From: Rhodobacter sp.
GTDB taxonomy: Bacteria; Pseudomonadota; Alphaproteobacteria; Rhodobacterales; Rhodobacteraceae
Direction of reading: 5' to 3'
DNA length: 64,000 nt
NCBI GenBank assembly: GCA_030066215.1
Contig: JASJCA010000002.1
Span: 1-64,000 of the forward strand
The notes under the pieces were generated by a model that saw only the letters and a program-made list of their open reading frames with translations, had not been told where the DNA came from and did no database searches. A program made the translations under genes and the position numbers. This document shows positions 18,539-27,076 of this stretch, piece by piece. Numbering within the stretch: the first letter of the stretch is position 1; every line of letters begins with the position of its first letter.

Positions 18539-19666
18539 ATGGATAGGTTCGACACAACTGGGCGCGACCGAACGATGATGGCGGTTGTAACAACCGGGAA
18601 TGGGGGATTCGACCGGCTGGACTATCGAGAAGTTCCCGTTCCCGTTCCAGGTCGGGGCGAAGTGCTGCTTCGCGTATTGGCCGCCGGGGTCAACAACACA
18701 GAGATCAACACGCGGCTTGGCTGGTACTCGTCAAAGGTGACCGCGAGCACCGATGCAACGGCTAACGCACAGGCGCGGGACGAAGAGCAAAGAGCCGACG
18801 GCGGCTGGAACGCGGCGACGCCGTTTCCGTTCATTCAAGGTACCGACTGCTGCGGACGTGTGGTCGCTGTGGGTGCCGATGTCGATGACACGTCCGTTGG
18901 GGCCCGAGTGCTGGTCCGCGCTTGCATGCGCCCGCGCGGCTTCGGCTCGATGGAAAACATCTGGATGGCGTCGGACTTCGACGGCGCATTCGCGGAATAT
19001 GTGAAGGTCCCGGCCGGTGAGGCCTTTGCCATCGACTGCGCTTGGTCCGACGAGGAACTGGCGACGATCCCTTGCGCCTATGGTACCTCGGAAAACATGC
19101 TGCACAGGGCTGATGTCGGCCCTGCGGACCACGTTCTGGTCGCCGGAGCCTCAGGCGGTGTGGGAAGTGCCGCCGTCCAACTTGCCCGGCGCCGTGGCGC
19201 AACGGTCACCGCCGTCGCTGGGGCCTCCAAGATGGAACGGGTCAAGGATATCGGCGCCTACCGCGTTATCGACCGAACGGCTGATCTGGTAGAGGAACTC
19301 GGTGAAAATGCGGTCGATGTCGTGGTGGACAACGTCGGCGGACCTGGTTTTTGCCAGATGCTCAAACTGTTGAAACGTGGCGGCCGCTATGTGTCGTCCG
19401 GCGCGATCGCAGGGCCGGTCGTCTCCTTGGATCTGCGTGACATGTACCTCAAAGACCTCTCTCTGATCGGATGCACGGCGTGGGACGAGCCCGTTTTTCC
19501 AAACCTCATCTCGTATATCGAGAGAGGCGAAATTCAGCCGCTTTTGGCGGGTGTGTATCCGCTTTCGCAGATTGTGGATGCCCAGACGGAATTCATGGCG
19601 AAACGGCACGTTGGGAAGTTCGTGTTGGTGCCTCCAGAACCAAAAAAGGGGGCGGCGATAGACTGA
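18539..19666 (+). CDS. Zinc-type MDR alcohol dehydrogenase / quinone oxidoreductase family
   Basis: 375 residues from the ATG at 18539. A GroES-like N-terminal domain (REVPVPVPGRGEVLLRVLAAGVNNTEINTR with later GTDCCGRVVAVG) is followed by a Rossmann fold with VLVAGASGGVGSAAVQLARRRG near residue 205. The substrate is not evident. The start is uncertain because the ribosome-binding site is weak; a second candidate is the MM pair about 12 codons in. It is convergent with the Gfo/Idh gene and not obviously in an operon. Confidence 0.83.
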   Translation: MDRFDTTGRDRTMMAVVTTGNGGFDRLDYREVPVPVPGRGEVLLRVLAAGVNNTEINTRLGWYSSKVTASTDATANAQARDEEQRADGGWNAATPFPFIQGTDCCGRVVAVGADVDDTSVGARVLVRACMRPRGFGSMENIWMASDFDGAFAEYVKVPAGEAFAIDCAWSDEELATIPCAYGTSENMLHRADVGPADHVLVAGASGGVGSAAVQLARRRGATVTAVAGASKMERVKDIGAYRVIDRTADLVEELGENAVDVVVDNVGGPGFCQMLKLLKRGGRYVSSGAIAGPVVSLDLRDMYLKDLSLIGCTAWDEPVFPNLISYIERGEIQPLLAGVYPLSQIVDAQTEFMAKRHVGKFVLVPPEPKKGAAID

Positions 19667-19754
19667 GTGCACGCTGCGCGTTTGCGGCGAGTGGCTGATT
19701 CACACCCTGCACCGCCGCCTTGCGACACTCCAGTCCGTGCCCAATTTGGTTGGT

Positions 19755-20897
19755 TCATTCGGCTCTCTCCTCGGGCGTCGAGATTTGTTCCCCAATCTCG
19801 TGCGAACGAAGCACAGCCTCGCAAATTCGCGCGATCCGAGCGGCTTGATTTAGGTCCGGATCGGCGCCGCGTTTTTCGGCGATAGCACCCATGAAATCGC
19901 GCATCTCGATCACCTTTAGATCGTGAAACCCAAGCCCATGCCCTGGCGCGGGGATGAAGGCGGCGTAGTCCGGATGATCGGCACTGCAATGGATGGTCTC
20001 GAAGCCAGACTTCATTGAGCCATCGCCGGCCCGATAGATCTTAATCTCGTTCATCCGCTCGCCATGAAACGCGACCGTGCCGTTTTCGCACACAAGCTCG
20101 AAGCCGATATCCATTTTTCGGCCGTGGGCAATCCGGCTGCATTCGATCAGCCCGTGGGCCCCGGACTCGAAACTCAAGGTCATCCCCGCCCAGTCTTCAT
20201 TTCCCACGGTGCGGAACGCCGTCCGGTCGTCGGGAAGCGGGCGCTGTGCGTGGTATGTTTGGACCGAACCGCTGAGGGCGACTATCTGGCCACAAAACGC
20301 ACGCGCGATCGACAGGATATGCCACCCGAGATCGCCAAGCGCGCCTGTGCGCCCGGCCAGGTCCGGATCGAGACGCCAAGTGAACGGTGCGGTCGCGTCG
20401 GCAAGATAATCCTCGCAATGCCATCCTCGGAAGTGCAGTGGCCGCCCCAGCGCGCCGTTGCGGACGAGTGCCACCGCATGGCGAACGAGAGGTGCGCGCA
20501 TATACGTGAAGCCAACGGCATTGGGGACTCTGGCGGCCCGTACCGCGTCCGCCAGGTCGGTGGCTTCGAGAGAGGACAGGCCAACCGGCTTTTCGCAAAG
20601 GACGGCCTTTCCTTGCTCGATGGCGGCGCGTGCTATCTCGAAATGAAGGTGGCTGGGAACTGCAATGACAATGGCGTCGCACTCGTCCACCACCGATCGC
20701 CAGTCGGCGACACCGCGCGCAAAGCCAAGCTGAGAAGCCCGCCTCATCGCCAGGTCTTCGCTGTTCTCTGCAAGCATATGTGGGACCGGGTGCGGCCGAG
20801 CACCACTGAAGACGACTGGCATCATTCGGATCGCGCGCGCGTGGCTTTCTCCGATAAATCCAGCGCCGATCAATCCTACCTTCGCGGTGTCAGGCAT
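19755..20897 (-). CDS. Gfo/Idh/MocA-family oxidoreductase (ThuB-like)
   Basis: 380 residues. The N-terminal NAD(P)-binding fold shows GLIGAGFIGESHARAI (residues 8-23) and the family signature CEKPVGLS (about 99-106); the C-terminal domain is the usual alpha/beta sheet. The family oxidises sugar hydroxyls, including the 3-keto-forming ThuB enzymes. Given a ThuA gene in the same neighbourhood on the same strand, a ThuB-like role is plausible, although the gene lies outside the operon. GGGGGACC precedes the ATG. Confidence 0.85.
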   Translation of the reverse strand: MPDTAKVGLIGAGFIGESHARAIRMMPVVFSGARPHPVPHMLAENSEDLAMRRASQLGFARGVADWRSVVDECDAIVIAVPSHLHFEIARAAIEQGKAVLCEKPVGLSSLEATDLADAVRAARVPNAVGFTYMRAPLVRHAVALVRNGALGRPLHFRGWHCEDYLADATAPFTWRLDPDLAGRTGALGDLGWHILSIARAFCGQIVALSGSVQTYHAQRPLPDDRTAFRTVGNEDWAGMTLSFESGAHGLIECSRIAHGRKMDIGFELVCENGTVAFHGERMNEIKIYRAGDGSMKSGFETIHCSADHPDYAAFIPAPGHGLGFHDLKVIEMRDFMGAIAEKRGADPDLNQAARIARICEAVLRSHEIGEQISTPEERAE

Positions 20898-21276
20898 CGC
20901 AGGTCCCCCCTCTGATTCCCATGCACGCTCACCTTCAGGGTAACCTTGGTCGTGAACTGGTAGAAAGATATCGGGACCTATTGGATCAGGCGGCCGAAAC
21001 GGCGCAGCGTCCCAATTGCCTGACCTGCCGGATGGTATGTCAGGTGGCAGTCAGTGCACAGCCGCGCGTTCTGGACCGCTTTTGTTGTGTTACAACAATA
21101 GGTTCGCGCTCTCGGCTGGTCGAGCATCGTCGCACCGAAAACTTGGAAACGAAATTCCCAAACACAGACAATTGTCCACAAAATCACCCTAATCCCGGCA
21201 CCGTTAGGCCGAGGTTACCTGCTTTAGCTTATTGCGCGGGCCAGTGGGCCTCGGCAAACGAAGGTGGGAGAAAGAG
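20898..21276. other. 379-base gap with a palindrome
   Basis: No gene is supported. It contains a perfect inverted repeat TTGTTGT-GTT-ACAACAA at 21082-21098, which may be a regulator site. The gap lies between the divergent Gfo/Idh gene and a small membrane-protein gene. Confidence 0.45.
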
Positions 21277-21531
21277 ATGACAGTTCTAGACCCGGAATTT
21301 CACGGTAAGGTACATTTTCCGTTCGGCCTAATACTCGCAGCTGCGGTCATCGCCGCCGTGTTTTTGCTTTGGGCCGCCAGCACCGTGGAACGCGCAAAGC
21401 CCGAGCCGGTGCCCGCAAATGACTATTTCGGGTGCGCGGCCGACGCGGTCGGCTGTGAAATGCAGTGGATGCAGGAGAACTTGACCAATATCGAACACCC
21501 GGTGCTCATCTTGGTGCCGGACTCGCCCTGA
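21277..21531 (+). CDS. Small single-span membrane protein, unknown
   Basis: 84 residues from ATG 21277, preceded by AGGTGGGAG. One hydrophobic segment (about residues 15-35, FPFGLILAAAVIAAVFLLWA) follows a short N-terminal part; the rest contains two cysteines (FGCAADAVGCEMQWM) and looks exported. I do not recognise the family. A hairpin starts immediately after the stop. It precedes the desaturase gene by about 400 bases. Confidence 0.6.
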   Translation: MTVLDPEFHGKVHFPFGLILAAAVIAAVFLLWAASTVERAKPEPVPANDYFGCAADAVGCEMQWMQENLTNIEHPVLILVPDSP

Positions 21532-21551
21532 GGTCTCGATTGGACGAGACC
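21532..21551 (+). terminator. Stem-loop directly after the small membrane-protein gene
   Basis: Perfect 7-bp stem GGTCTCG (21532-21538) / CGAGACC (21545-21551) with a 6-base loop, beginning at the base after TGA. There is no T run, so it may be a stabilising 3' hairpin rather than a terminator. Confidence 0.4.
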
Positions 21552-21610
21552 GTCACAAAAGCCCAATTGGCGGCTCTCATGTAATTCGCCCCGAAGCGAC
21601 CGGCCGCAAG

Positions 21611-21823
21611 GTGCAGAACCTGCCAATGCCGGCATGGTTCGCGGCAATGGGTCTGGCGATGATGCAGCCAGTTTCGCCTTTGGCCGCATATAAGCTGGCG
21701 CTGGAGGAATTCATGGCGTCGCATCAGCCGCGCTGGACCAGCCGCCCGGTTTTGGAGGAACTCGATTTATCGGCGCCGTTGACCCTCTGCCAGTACCTGG
21801 ACCGCTGCTGGTCGACTGTCTGA
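21611..21823 (+). CDS. Doubtful small open frame, unknown
   Basis: 70 codons beginning with GTG. The composition (PMPAWFAAMGLAMMQPVSP then LALEEFMASHQPRW) is protein-like, and the frame stays open upstream for about 30 codons with no start, so it could be the remains of a larger gene. No family is recognised and no clear ribosome-binding site is present. Confidence 0.25.
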   Translation: MQNLPMPAWFAAMGLAMMQPVSPLAAYKLALEEFMASHQPRWTSRPVLEELDLSAPLTLCQYLDRCWSTV

Positions 21824-21937
21824 TGGAATTCGTGCTGTGGGGATCGGTCCGTTGGAACCGCGGGTTTCCCTGAGGGGCTTGCAATGATCCGTCATTGCGG
21901 GGCATTGATATGGGTGGTCCGACGGCACCGGTGAGAC

Positions 21938-23083
21938 ATGCCAAATCAACCGCTATCCGAAGTTCGGGACACCCTGAACGTCCAGTGGTACCGCTCCAAA
22001 TTGCCTCCGGAACGGTTCCGCGCACTCTCAAAACGCAGCGATTTGCAGGGCTGGAAGCAGGCCGGCGGGCATTTCGCGCTGTTTGTCCTGACCGGGACCG
22101 CCGTCTATCTGACCTGGCTGCAGGGACTCTGGCCGGTGTTCTTCTTGGCGCTCTTCGCCCATGGGACCATTGCCTCGTTCTTCCGCGGCACAGCGGTCCA
22201 CGAGCTTGGTCACGGTACGGTCTTCGAGACCAAGTGGCTCAATAAGCTCTTCCTTTATCTGTTCAGTCTGATCAGCTGGTGGAACCCCTTCGACTATGCA
22301 GCCAGCCATACCTATCACCACCGCTACACGCTGCATCCCGAGGGCGATCGAGAGAACCTCTTGCCGCTGCACCCCAATGTGGGCCGAACCTTCCTCGTGC
22401 AGCTCTTCACAATCAACCTTTTGACCCAACCGGGCCGGACCTTTGGTAAGGGTGGGCTGTTGTCCACGATCTGGGTGACGATGCTGGACGCCGCCGGCAA
22501 GGTCGGCCCAACCGACATCCCGGCCAATGAATGGTTGCAGGCATTGCACGAGGACCAACCGGATCAACACCGCCGTTCGATCGTTTGGTCGCGCGCGCAA
22601 TTAGCGTTTCACGCCGCAGTGCTGGCTGTGGCGATTGCGACCGGCCAATGGGTTCTGCCGCTGATCCTCACCATCCCGAGCTATACCGCGAACTGGCTCA
22701 GCTATTTTGTGGCGTTGCCGCAGCATTGCGGGCTGATGGAGCGCACCGCCGACTTCCGAAAAAGCACCCGGTCAATTCGCCTGCCGTGGTTCGTGGAATT
22801 CCTCTACTGGCATATGAACTGGCACACCGAACATCACATGTATGCCGGCATCCCGTGCTACAACCTTCCTGCGCTGGCGGACGAGATCAAGGACGACATG
22901 CCGAAACCACGCAGCCTTCGTGAGGCATGGCGCGAGATGCTTGACACCTGGGACCGGCAAAAGTCGGACCCGGACTATGCCTTTGACACCCCTCTGCCGG
23001 CCACGGCAAAGACCGCACGTAAGCGGCCGTCAAATGCCGAGGAGGCCTCGATTGGAGATCTGGCTCCCAACGGTCTTGCTTGA
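21938..23083 (+). CDS. Membrane fatty acid desaturase
   Basis: 381 residues. The three histidine boxes of membrane di-iron desaturases are present: HELGH (about 88-92), HTYHH (about 124-128) and HTEHH (about 296-300), spread over four or so membrane segments. The family introduces double bonds into acyl lipids or carotenoid-like chains in the membrane, so this is likely an acyl-lipid or related desaturase; the position of attack cannot be told. It sits among stress-related genes (PPK2, UspA, BCCT) and is convergent with ppk2. Confidence 0.9.
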   Translation: MPNQPLSEVRDTLNVQWYRSKLPPERFRALSKRSDLQGWKQAGGHFALFVLTGTAVYLTWLQGLWPVFFLALFAHGTIASFFRGTAVHELGHGTVFETKWLNKLFLYLFSLISWWNPFDYAASHTYHHRYTLHPEGDRENLLPLHPNVGRTFLVQLFTINLLTQPGRTFGKGGLLSTIWVTMLDAAGKVGPTDIPANEWLQALHEDQPDQHRRSIVWSRAQLAFHAAVLAVAIATGQWVLPLILTIPSYTANWLSYFVALPQHCGLMERTADFRKSTRSIRLPWFVEFLYWHMNWHTEHHMYAGIPCYNLPALADEIKDDMPKPRSLREAWREMLDTWDRQKSDPDYAFDTPLPATAKTARKRPSNAEEASIGDLAPNGLA

Positions 23084-23255
23084 AACCCAGCGTTTGGAGC
23101 ACCTAGAAGCAGTTTTTTGGAAGGACCCATTCGCCCGGTAGAACCTTGGTCGTCCGGTTGGTTGGCAATCCGATTGGCGGTGGACGCAGTCATCCGTCGC
23201 ACATCCCCGCACGGCCGAGGCTGACTGACGCGCGCCACGAGTACCTCCCCAAACG

Positions 23256-24071
23256 CTATCCAGGCTCGCTCAGTTCCTTGTGCGCCTCCGGCACGAATGT
23301 TTGGTCTTCCATCGGTGGGCGCACGTAGCCGCGTTGGGGCGGTCGGTCTTCCAGCTTGATCTTCTCCGGCGTCAGATCCTCGTAGGGGATCAACGACAAG
23401 AGGTGGCTGATGCAGTTCAGCCGCGCGTGTTTCTTCACGTCCGAGGCCACGACGTACCACGGCGCCTGCTTGATGTCGGTATGTGAAAACATCAGGTCCT
23501 TGGCGCGGGAGTAATCCACCCACCGTTTGCGGCTCTCGAGATCCATCGGGCTGAGTTTCCAGCGTTTGGTCGGATCGGTCAGCCGTTTCTGGAACCGCTT
23601 TTCCTGCTCTTCGTCGCTCACCGAGAACCAGTATTTGATCAATTGGATGCCGGACCGGACCAACATGCGCTCGAACTCTGGGCAGCTCCGCATGAATTCC
23701 TGGTATTCCTTTTCGGCGCAGAACCCCATCACCCGCTCGACGCCCGCACGGTTGTACCAAGAACGATCGAAGATCACGATCTCGCCGGCGGCCGGCAGAT
23801 GCGCCACGTAACGCTGGAAGTACCATTGGGTCTTCTCGCGTTCGGTGGGCGCCGGCAGCGCGACGACCTGGCAGATCCGTGGGTTCATCGCCTCGGTGAT
23901 CCGCTTGATCGTACCACCCTTTCCGGCCGCATCGCGGCCCTCGAAGATGATCACCACCTTATGGCCTGTCGACTTGACCCATTCCTGCAGCTTCACCAAT
24001 TCGATCTGAAGTCGCCCGAGTTCCTTTTCGTAGGCCTTGGCATCTACCTTACCGTTCCCTGTCTTTGCCAT
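23256..24071 (-). CDS. ppk2: Polyphosphate kinase 2
   Basis: 271 residues. Walker A GRDAAGKGG (about 45-53) and the Walker B/lid region FDRSWYNRAGVERVMGF are diagnostic of PPK2. Downstream EFMRSCPEFERMLVRSGI and KYWFSVSDEEQEKRF complete the family pattern. The enzyme transfers phosphate between polyphosphate and nucleotides in the cytoplasm; single-domain class I members usually phosphorylate nucleoside diphosphates. It is divergent from the universal stress gene with 278 bases between. Confidence 0.93.
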   Translation of the reverse strand: MAKTGNGKVDAKAYEKELGRLQIELVKLQEWVKSTGHKVVIIFEGRDAAGKGGTIKRITEAMNPRICQVVALPAPTEREKTQWYFQRYVAHLPAAGEIVIFDRSWYNRAGVERVMGFCAEKEYQEFMRSCPEFERMLVRSGIQLIKYWFSVSDEEQEKRFQKRLTDPTKRWKLSPMDLESRKRWVDYSRAKDLMFSHTDIKQAPWYVVASDVKKHARLNCISHLLSLIPYEDLTPEKIKLEDRPPQRGYVRPPMEDQTFVPEAHKELSEPG

Positions 24072-24349
24072 TCCGGCCCTCCCCTCGGCACGACGGCGCG
24101 TCCTATGGCGGACATAACAGATTTCTGCCGAATTCGGTATCGTCTTGCGGATGTTGCGATCTTGCGGACGGGCCTGGGAGCCCCATGCGCGAGGTCGAAG
24201 TTGTTACTTTTTTGACATGAAAGGTTGTGCGGAAGCGGTCCTTGCCACTACGCTGACCGGAAAAAGACGACGAGAGAATACTGACGGGGGAGCGGCGGCA
24301 AGGCGCTGCATTGCCTTTCGTTCCTCGCCCGGCAATCAGGGAGGGACCA

Positions 24350-24769
24350 TTGTTTCAGCGGATTTTGGCGCCGGTCGATCTTGCGCATCTGGAGAAACTC
24401 GAACGCGCCCTGGATGTCACGGCGGAAGAGGCGAGGCATCATGGGGCGCCAGTCACATTTGTCTCGGTGACGGCGGCCGCGCCCGGGCCTTTGGCGCACA
24501 ATCCCGAGGAGTTCCGAGCGAAGTTGGAAGCCTTTGCCAAGGACCAGGCGGACCGCCGGGGCATCGACGCAACGGCCCTGGCTGTCATCAGCCACGATCC
24601 GACGACGGATGTGGACGACGCCCTGCTCAAGGCGGTGGAAGACACCGGAGCGGATCTCGTCGTCATGGCATCGCACAAGCCGGGGATGGCCGAGTATTTC
24701 TGGCCCTCGAACGGCGGCAAGATCGCTTCGCATTCCGACGCCTCGGTCTTCGTCGTGCGCGACGCATGA
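24350..24769 (+). CDS. Universal stress protein (UspA family)
   Basis: 139 residues from a TTG at 24350, chosen because GGGAGGG lies just before it and the family starts with a hydrophobic strand (LFQRILAPVDL). The C-terminal DLVVMASHKPGMAEYFWPSN-type segment and HSDASVFVVR fit the Usp fold, with a partial nucleotide-binding motif. Usp proteins respond to starvation and redox stress. The BCCT transporter follows after about 100 bases on the same strand. Confidence 0.85.
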   Translation: MFQRILAPVDLAHLEKLERALDVTAEEARHHGAPVTFVSVTAAAPGPLAHNPEEFRAKLEAFAKDQADRRGIDATALAVISHDPTTDVDDALLKAVEDTGADLVVMASHKPGMAEYFWPSNGGKIASHSDASVFVVRDA

Positions 24770-24868
24770 CCGGGTCTACGCATTTTAACCGGCGTCTGTG
24801 GCCACAGGATCGGTGCACACCACACCCGATGGGTGGACGCCCTCACAAAAAATCGCTGGGAGGACAGG

Positions 24869-26470
24869 ATGGCTAACCTCGAAAGCCCCGGGTCCGGCAC
24901 GCCGGAAGACGCTGGATTCAATACCGATTATCAACTCGGCCAGGACAATATCCGGCCCTTTGGGCTTGATATCCACAACCCGGTTTTCGTCATTTCCGGC
25001 CTCGTGATCATCGCCTTCGTGCTGCTGGCGCTGGCCAACCAGGAGGCTTCGGCCGAGTTCTTCGGCTGGCTGCGGCCGTTTCTGACGCGCGAGTTCGACT
25101 GGTTCTTGGTGATCGCCGTCGACATCATGCTGATCTTCTGCATCGCGCTGGTGTTTCTGCCCGTGGGCGGGGTCAGAATTGGCGGCAAGGACGCGGTTCC
25201 GGATTATTCCTATCCGGCGTGGATCGCCATGCTCTTCGCCGCCGGTATCGGCATTGGGCTGTTGTTCTTCGGCGTGCTCGAGCCTGTCTACTACACCTAT
25301 GCCGAAGGCGGCGCGGCGCGCCCCTTGGGCCTCGACCCGTCGACGCCTGGGAACGAGAATATCGGGATCGTGGGCACGGTCCACCATTGGGGCCTGGGCG
25401 GCTGGTGCGTCTATGCCGTGGTCGGCCTGACGCTGGCGGTCTACACCTACAACAAGGGCCTGCCGATGACCCTGCGCTCGGCGTTCTACCCGATTCTGGG
25501 CGAACGGATCTGGGGCTGGTGGGGCCATATCATCGATACGCTGGCGGTCTTTGCGACGCTCTTCGGCCTGACCACCTCGCTGGGCCTGGGCGCCAAACAG
25601 ATCGCAGCGGGTCTCAACGACGTGTTCGGCCTGGAACCGTCGAACACCCTGGTCGTGGTTCTTATCATCGGCATCACTGCAATCGCGCTCGGCTCGGTCC
25701 TGATGGGCATGGACAAGGGCGTGAAACGGCTGTCCGAGATCAACATGATCATGGCCGTTCTGCTGTTCTTCTTCGTGCTGATCCTGGCCGGGGTCGGCAC
25801 CACGCTGGCGCGCTTCGGCGACGTGATGGTGCAGTATGTGGTCAACCTGCCGGCGTTGAACAATCCCTTCGGGCGCGAAGACACCAGCTATTTCCACGGC
25901 TGGACGACGTTCTATTGGGCCTGGTGGATCGCCTGGTCGCCCTTCGTCGGCATGTTCATCGCGCGGATTTCCCGCGGCCGGACCGTGCGGGAGTTCATGA
26001 TCTTCGTGCTGATCGCACCGACTGTGGTGTGCGCGCTCTGGATGACGACCTTCGGCGGCGCGGCGATCGACATGATCGAGGGTGGTACTGGCACCGGGGA
26101 CGGGATCACTGCGGTCGTGGTGGACACCTACAAGCCGGAATTGGCGCTGTTTAGGCTGCTGGACCAATACCCGCTTTATTCCATCATCGCGCCGATCTCG
26201 CTCGTTCTGATCGTCATCTTCTTTGTGACGTCGTCCGATAGCGGGTCGCTTGTGATCGACACCATCACCGCCGGCGGCAAGATCGATGCCCCGGTGGCGC
26301 AGCGCGTGTTCTGGTGCACGCTGGAAGGTTTGGTGGCAATCGCGCTGCTGCTTGGTGGCGGGCTATCGGCCCTACAGGGCGCGGCGGTGTCCACCGGCAT
26401 TCCCTTCACGTTGGTGGTGCTGGCGATGTGTTGGTGCGTCTACGTGGCACTAAGAACCGAGGCGCGGTAG
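24869..26470 (+). CDS. BCCT-family transporter (betaine/choline/carnitine type)
   Basis: 533 residues from ATG 24869 (GGGAGGAC before it). Twelve membrane segments are expected. The glycine-rich stretch AAGIGIGLLFFGVLEPV and the aromatic FYWAWWIAWSPFVGMFIARI of the substrate site are clear BCCT signatures. The protein imports quaternary amines with Na+ or H+. The C-terminal tail after the last segment is only a few residues, so the cytoplasmic osmosensing tail of BetP-like carriers is missing. It closes the stress neighbourhood. Confidence 0.92.
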   Translation: MANLESPGSGTPEDAGFNTDYQLGQDNIRPFGLDIHNPVFVISGLVIIAFVLLALANQEASAEFFGWLRPFLTREFDWFLVIAVDIMLIFCIALVFLPVGGVRIGGKDAVPDYSYPAWIAMLFAAGIGIGLLFFGVLEPVYYTYAEGGAARPLGLDPSTPGNENIGIVGTVHHWGLGGWCVYAVVGLTLAVYTYNKGLPMTLRSAFYPILGERIWGWWGHIIDTLAVFATLFGLTTSLGLGAKQIAAGLNDVFGLEPSNTLVVVLIIGITAIALGSVLMGMDKGVKRLSEINMIMAVLLFFFVLILAGVGTTLARFGDVMVQYVVNLPALNNPFGREDTSYFHGWTTFYWAWWIAWSPFVGMFIARISRGRTVREFMIFVLIAPTVVCALWMTTFGGAAIDMIEGGTGTGDGITAVVVDTYKPELALFRLLDQYPLYSIIAPISLVLIVIFFVTSSDSGSLVIDTITAGGKIDAPVAQRVFWCTLEGLVAIALLLGGGLSALQGAAVSTGIPFTLVVLAMCWCVYVALRTEAR

Positions 26471-27076
26471 CAAGTGCCCGCGGCGCCGCCTCTCGCGCCA
26501 TGAAAGGGGCGGCGGCCAGGAACACTTCGGAGCTGTTTGAAGGGTCGCAGACCCCGCCGTTGCGTCCTGGTCGAGAGTCGGCTGCGTGTCCCTGCCGGGC
26601 TACGCAAAAGGATGACGTCGTCAATTCTGATTGCATCGAGACCGTCGGGCTGGGCCGTACAGTGGCAGGCACGGGCTCGGACTAGGTCGACCCACACCCG
26701 GTCCCAGTGTCGGCAGCATCGGCCATAGCCGGGCTTGCGGAAAGTGCCCTTCCGCACATTTGGCGGGCATCGGCAGGCGGCCGATGATTCATCCCCTTGG
26801 ATATCGCCGTTTCGGACAATGGTGACCGGCCTCACTGGCCGTCATCTTCATGTGCCAGCCCAGGCTTCAAGTGTTGGCCAACCCGGGCAAGCAGACGTGT
26901 CAGTGTCGGATCATCGTTTCTGGTCCAGGGCGGCCTGGGCGAGCCGCCGGCTCTGTGGCGCAAGGGTGCGAGGCGCATAGATTTTCCTCACAACGCGGCG
27001 TTGACTCGCAAACCGCGGCAACGGATGATCGCCAAGCCACTTGAGACGGCGAACAGGATTTTTTGGGAGGAACGTT
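26471..27076. other. 606-base gap upstream of the glycerol transporter operon
   Basis: No gene is supported; the longer frames here lack motifs and ribosome-binding sites. A short perfect palindrome CAACGC-G-GCGTTG at 26991-27003, some 75 bases before glpV, is a possible operator. Confidence 0.45.

Larger units (their letters stand above)
21532..21937. other. 406-base gap upstream of the desaturase
   Basis: It holds the hairpin above, a doubtful short frame (21611-21823) and a second hairpin GCAATGA-TCCG-TCATTGC at about 21885-21902. No firmly supported gene. Confidence 0.4.
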
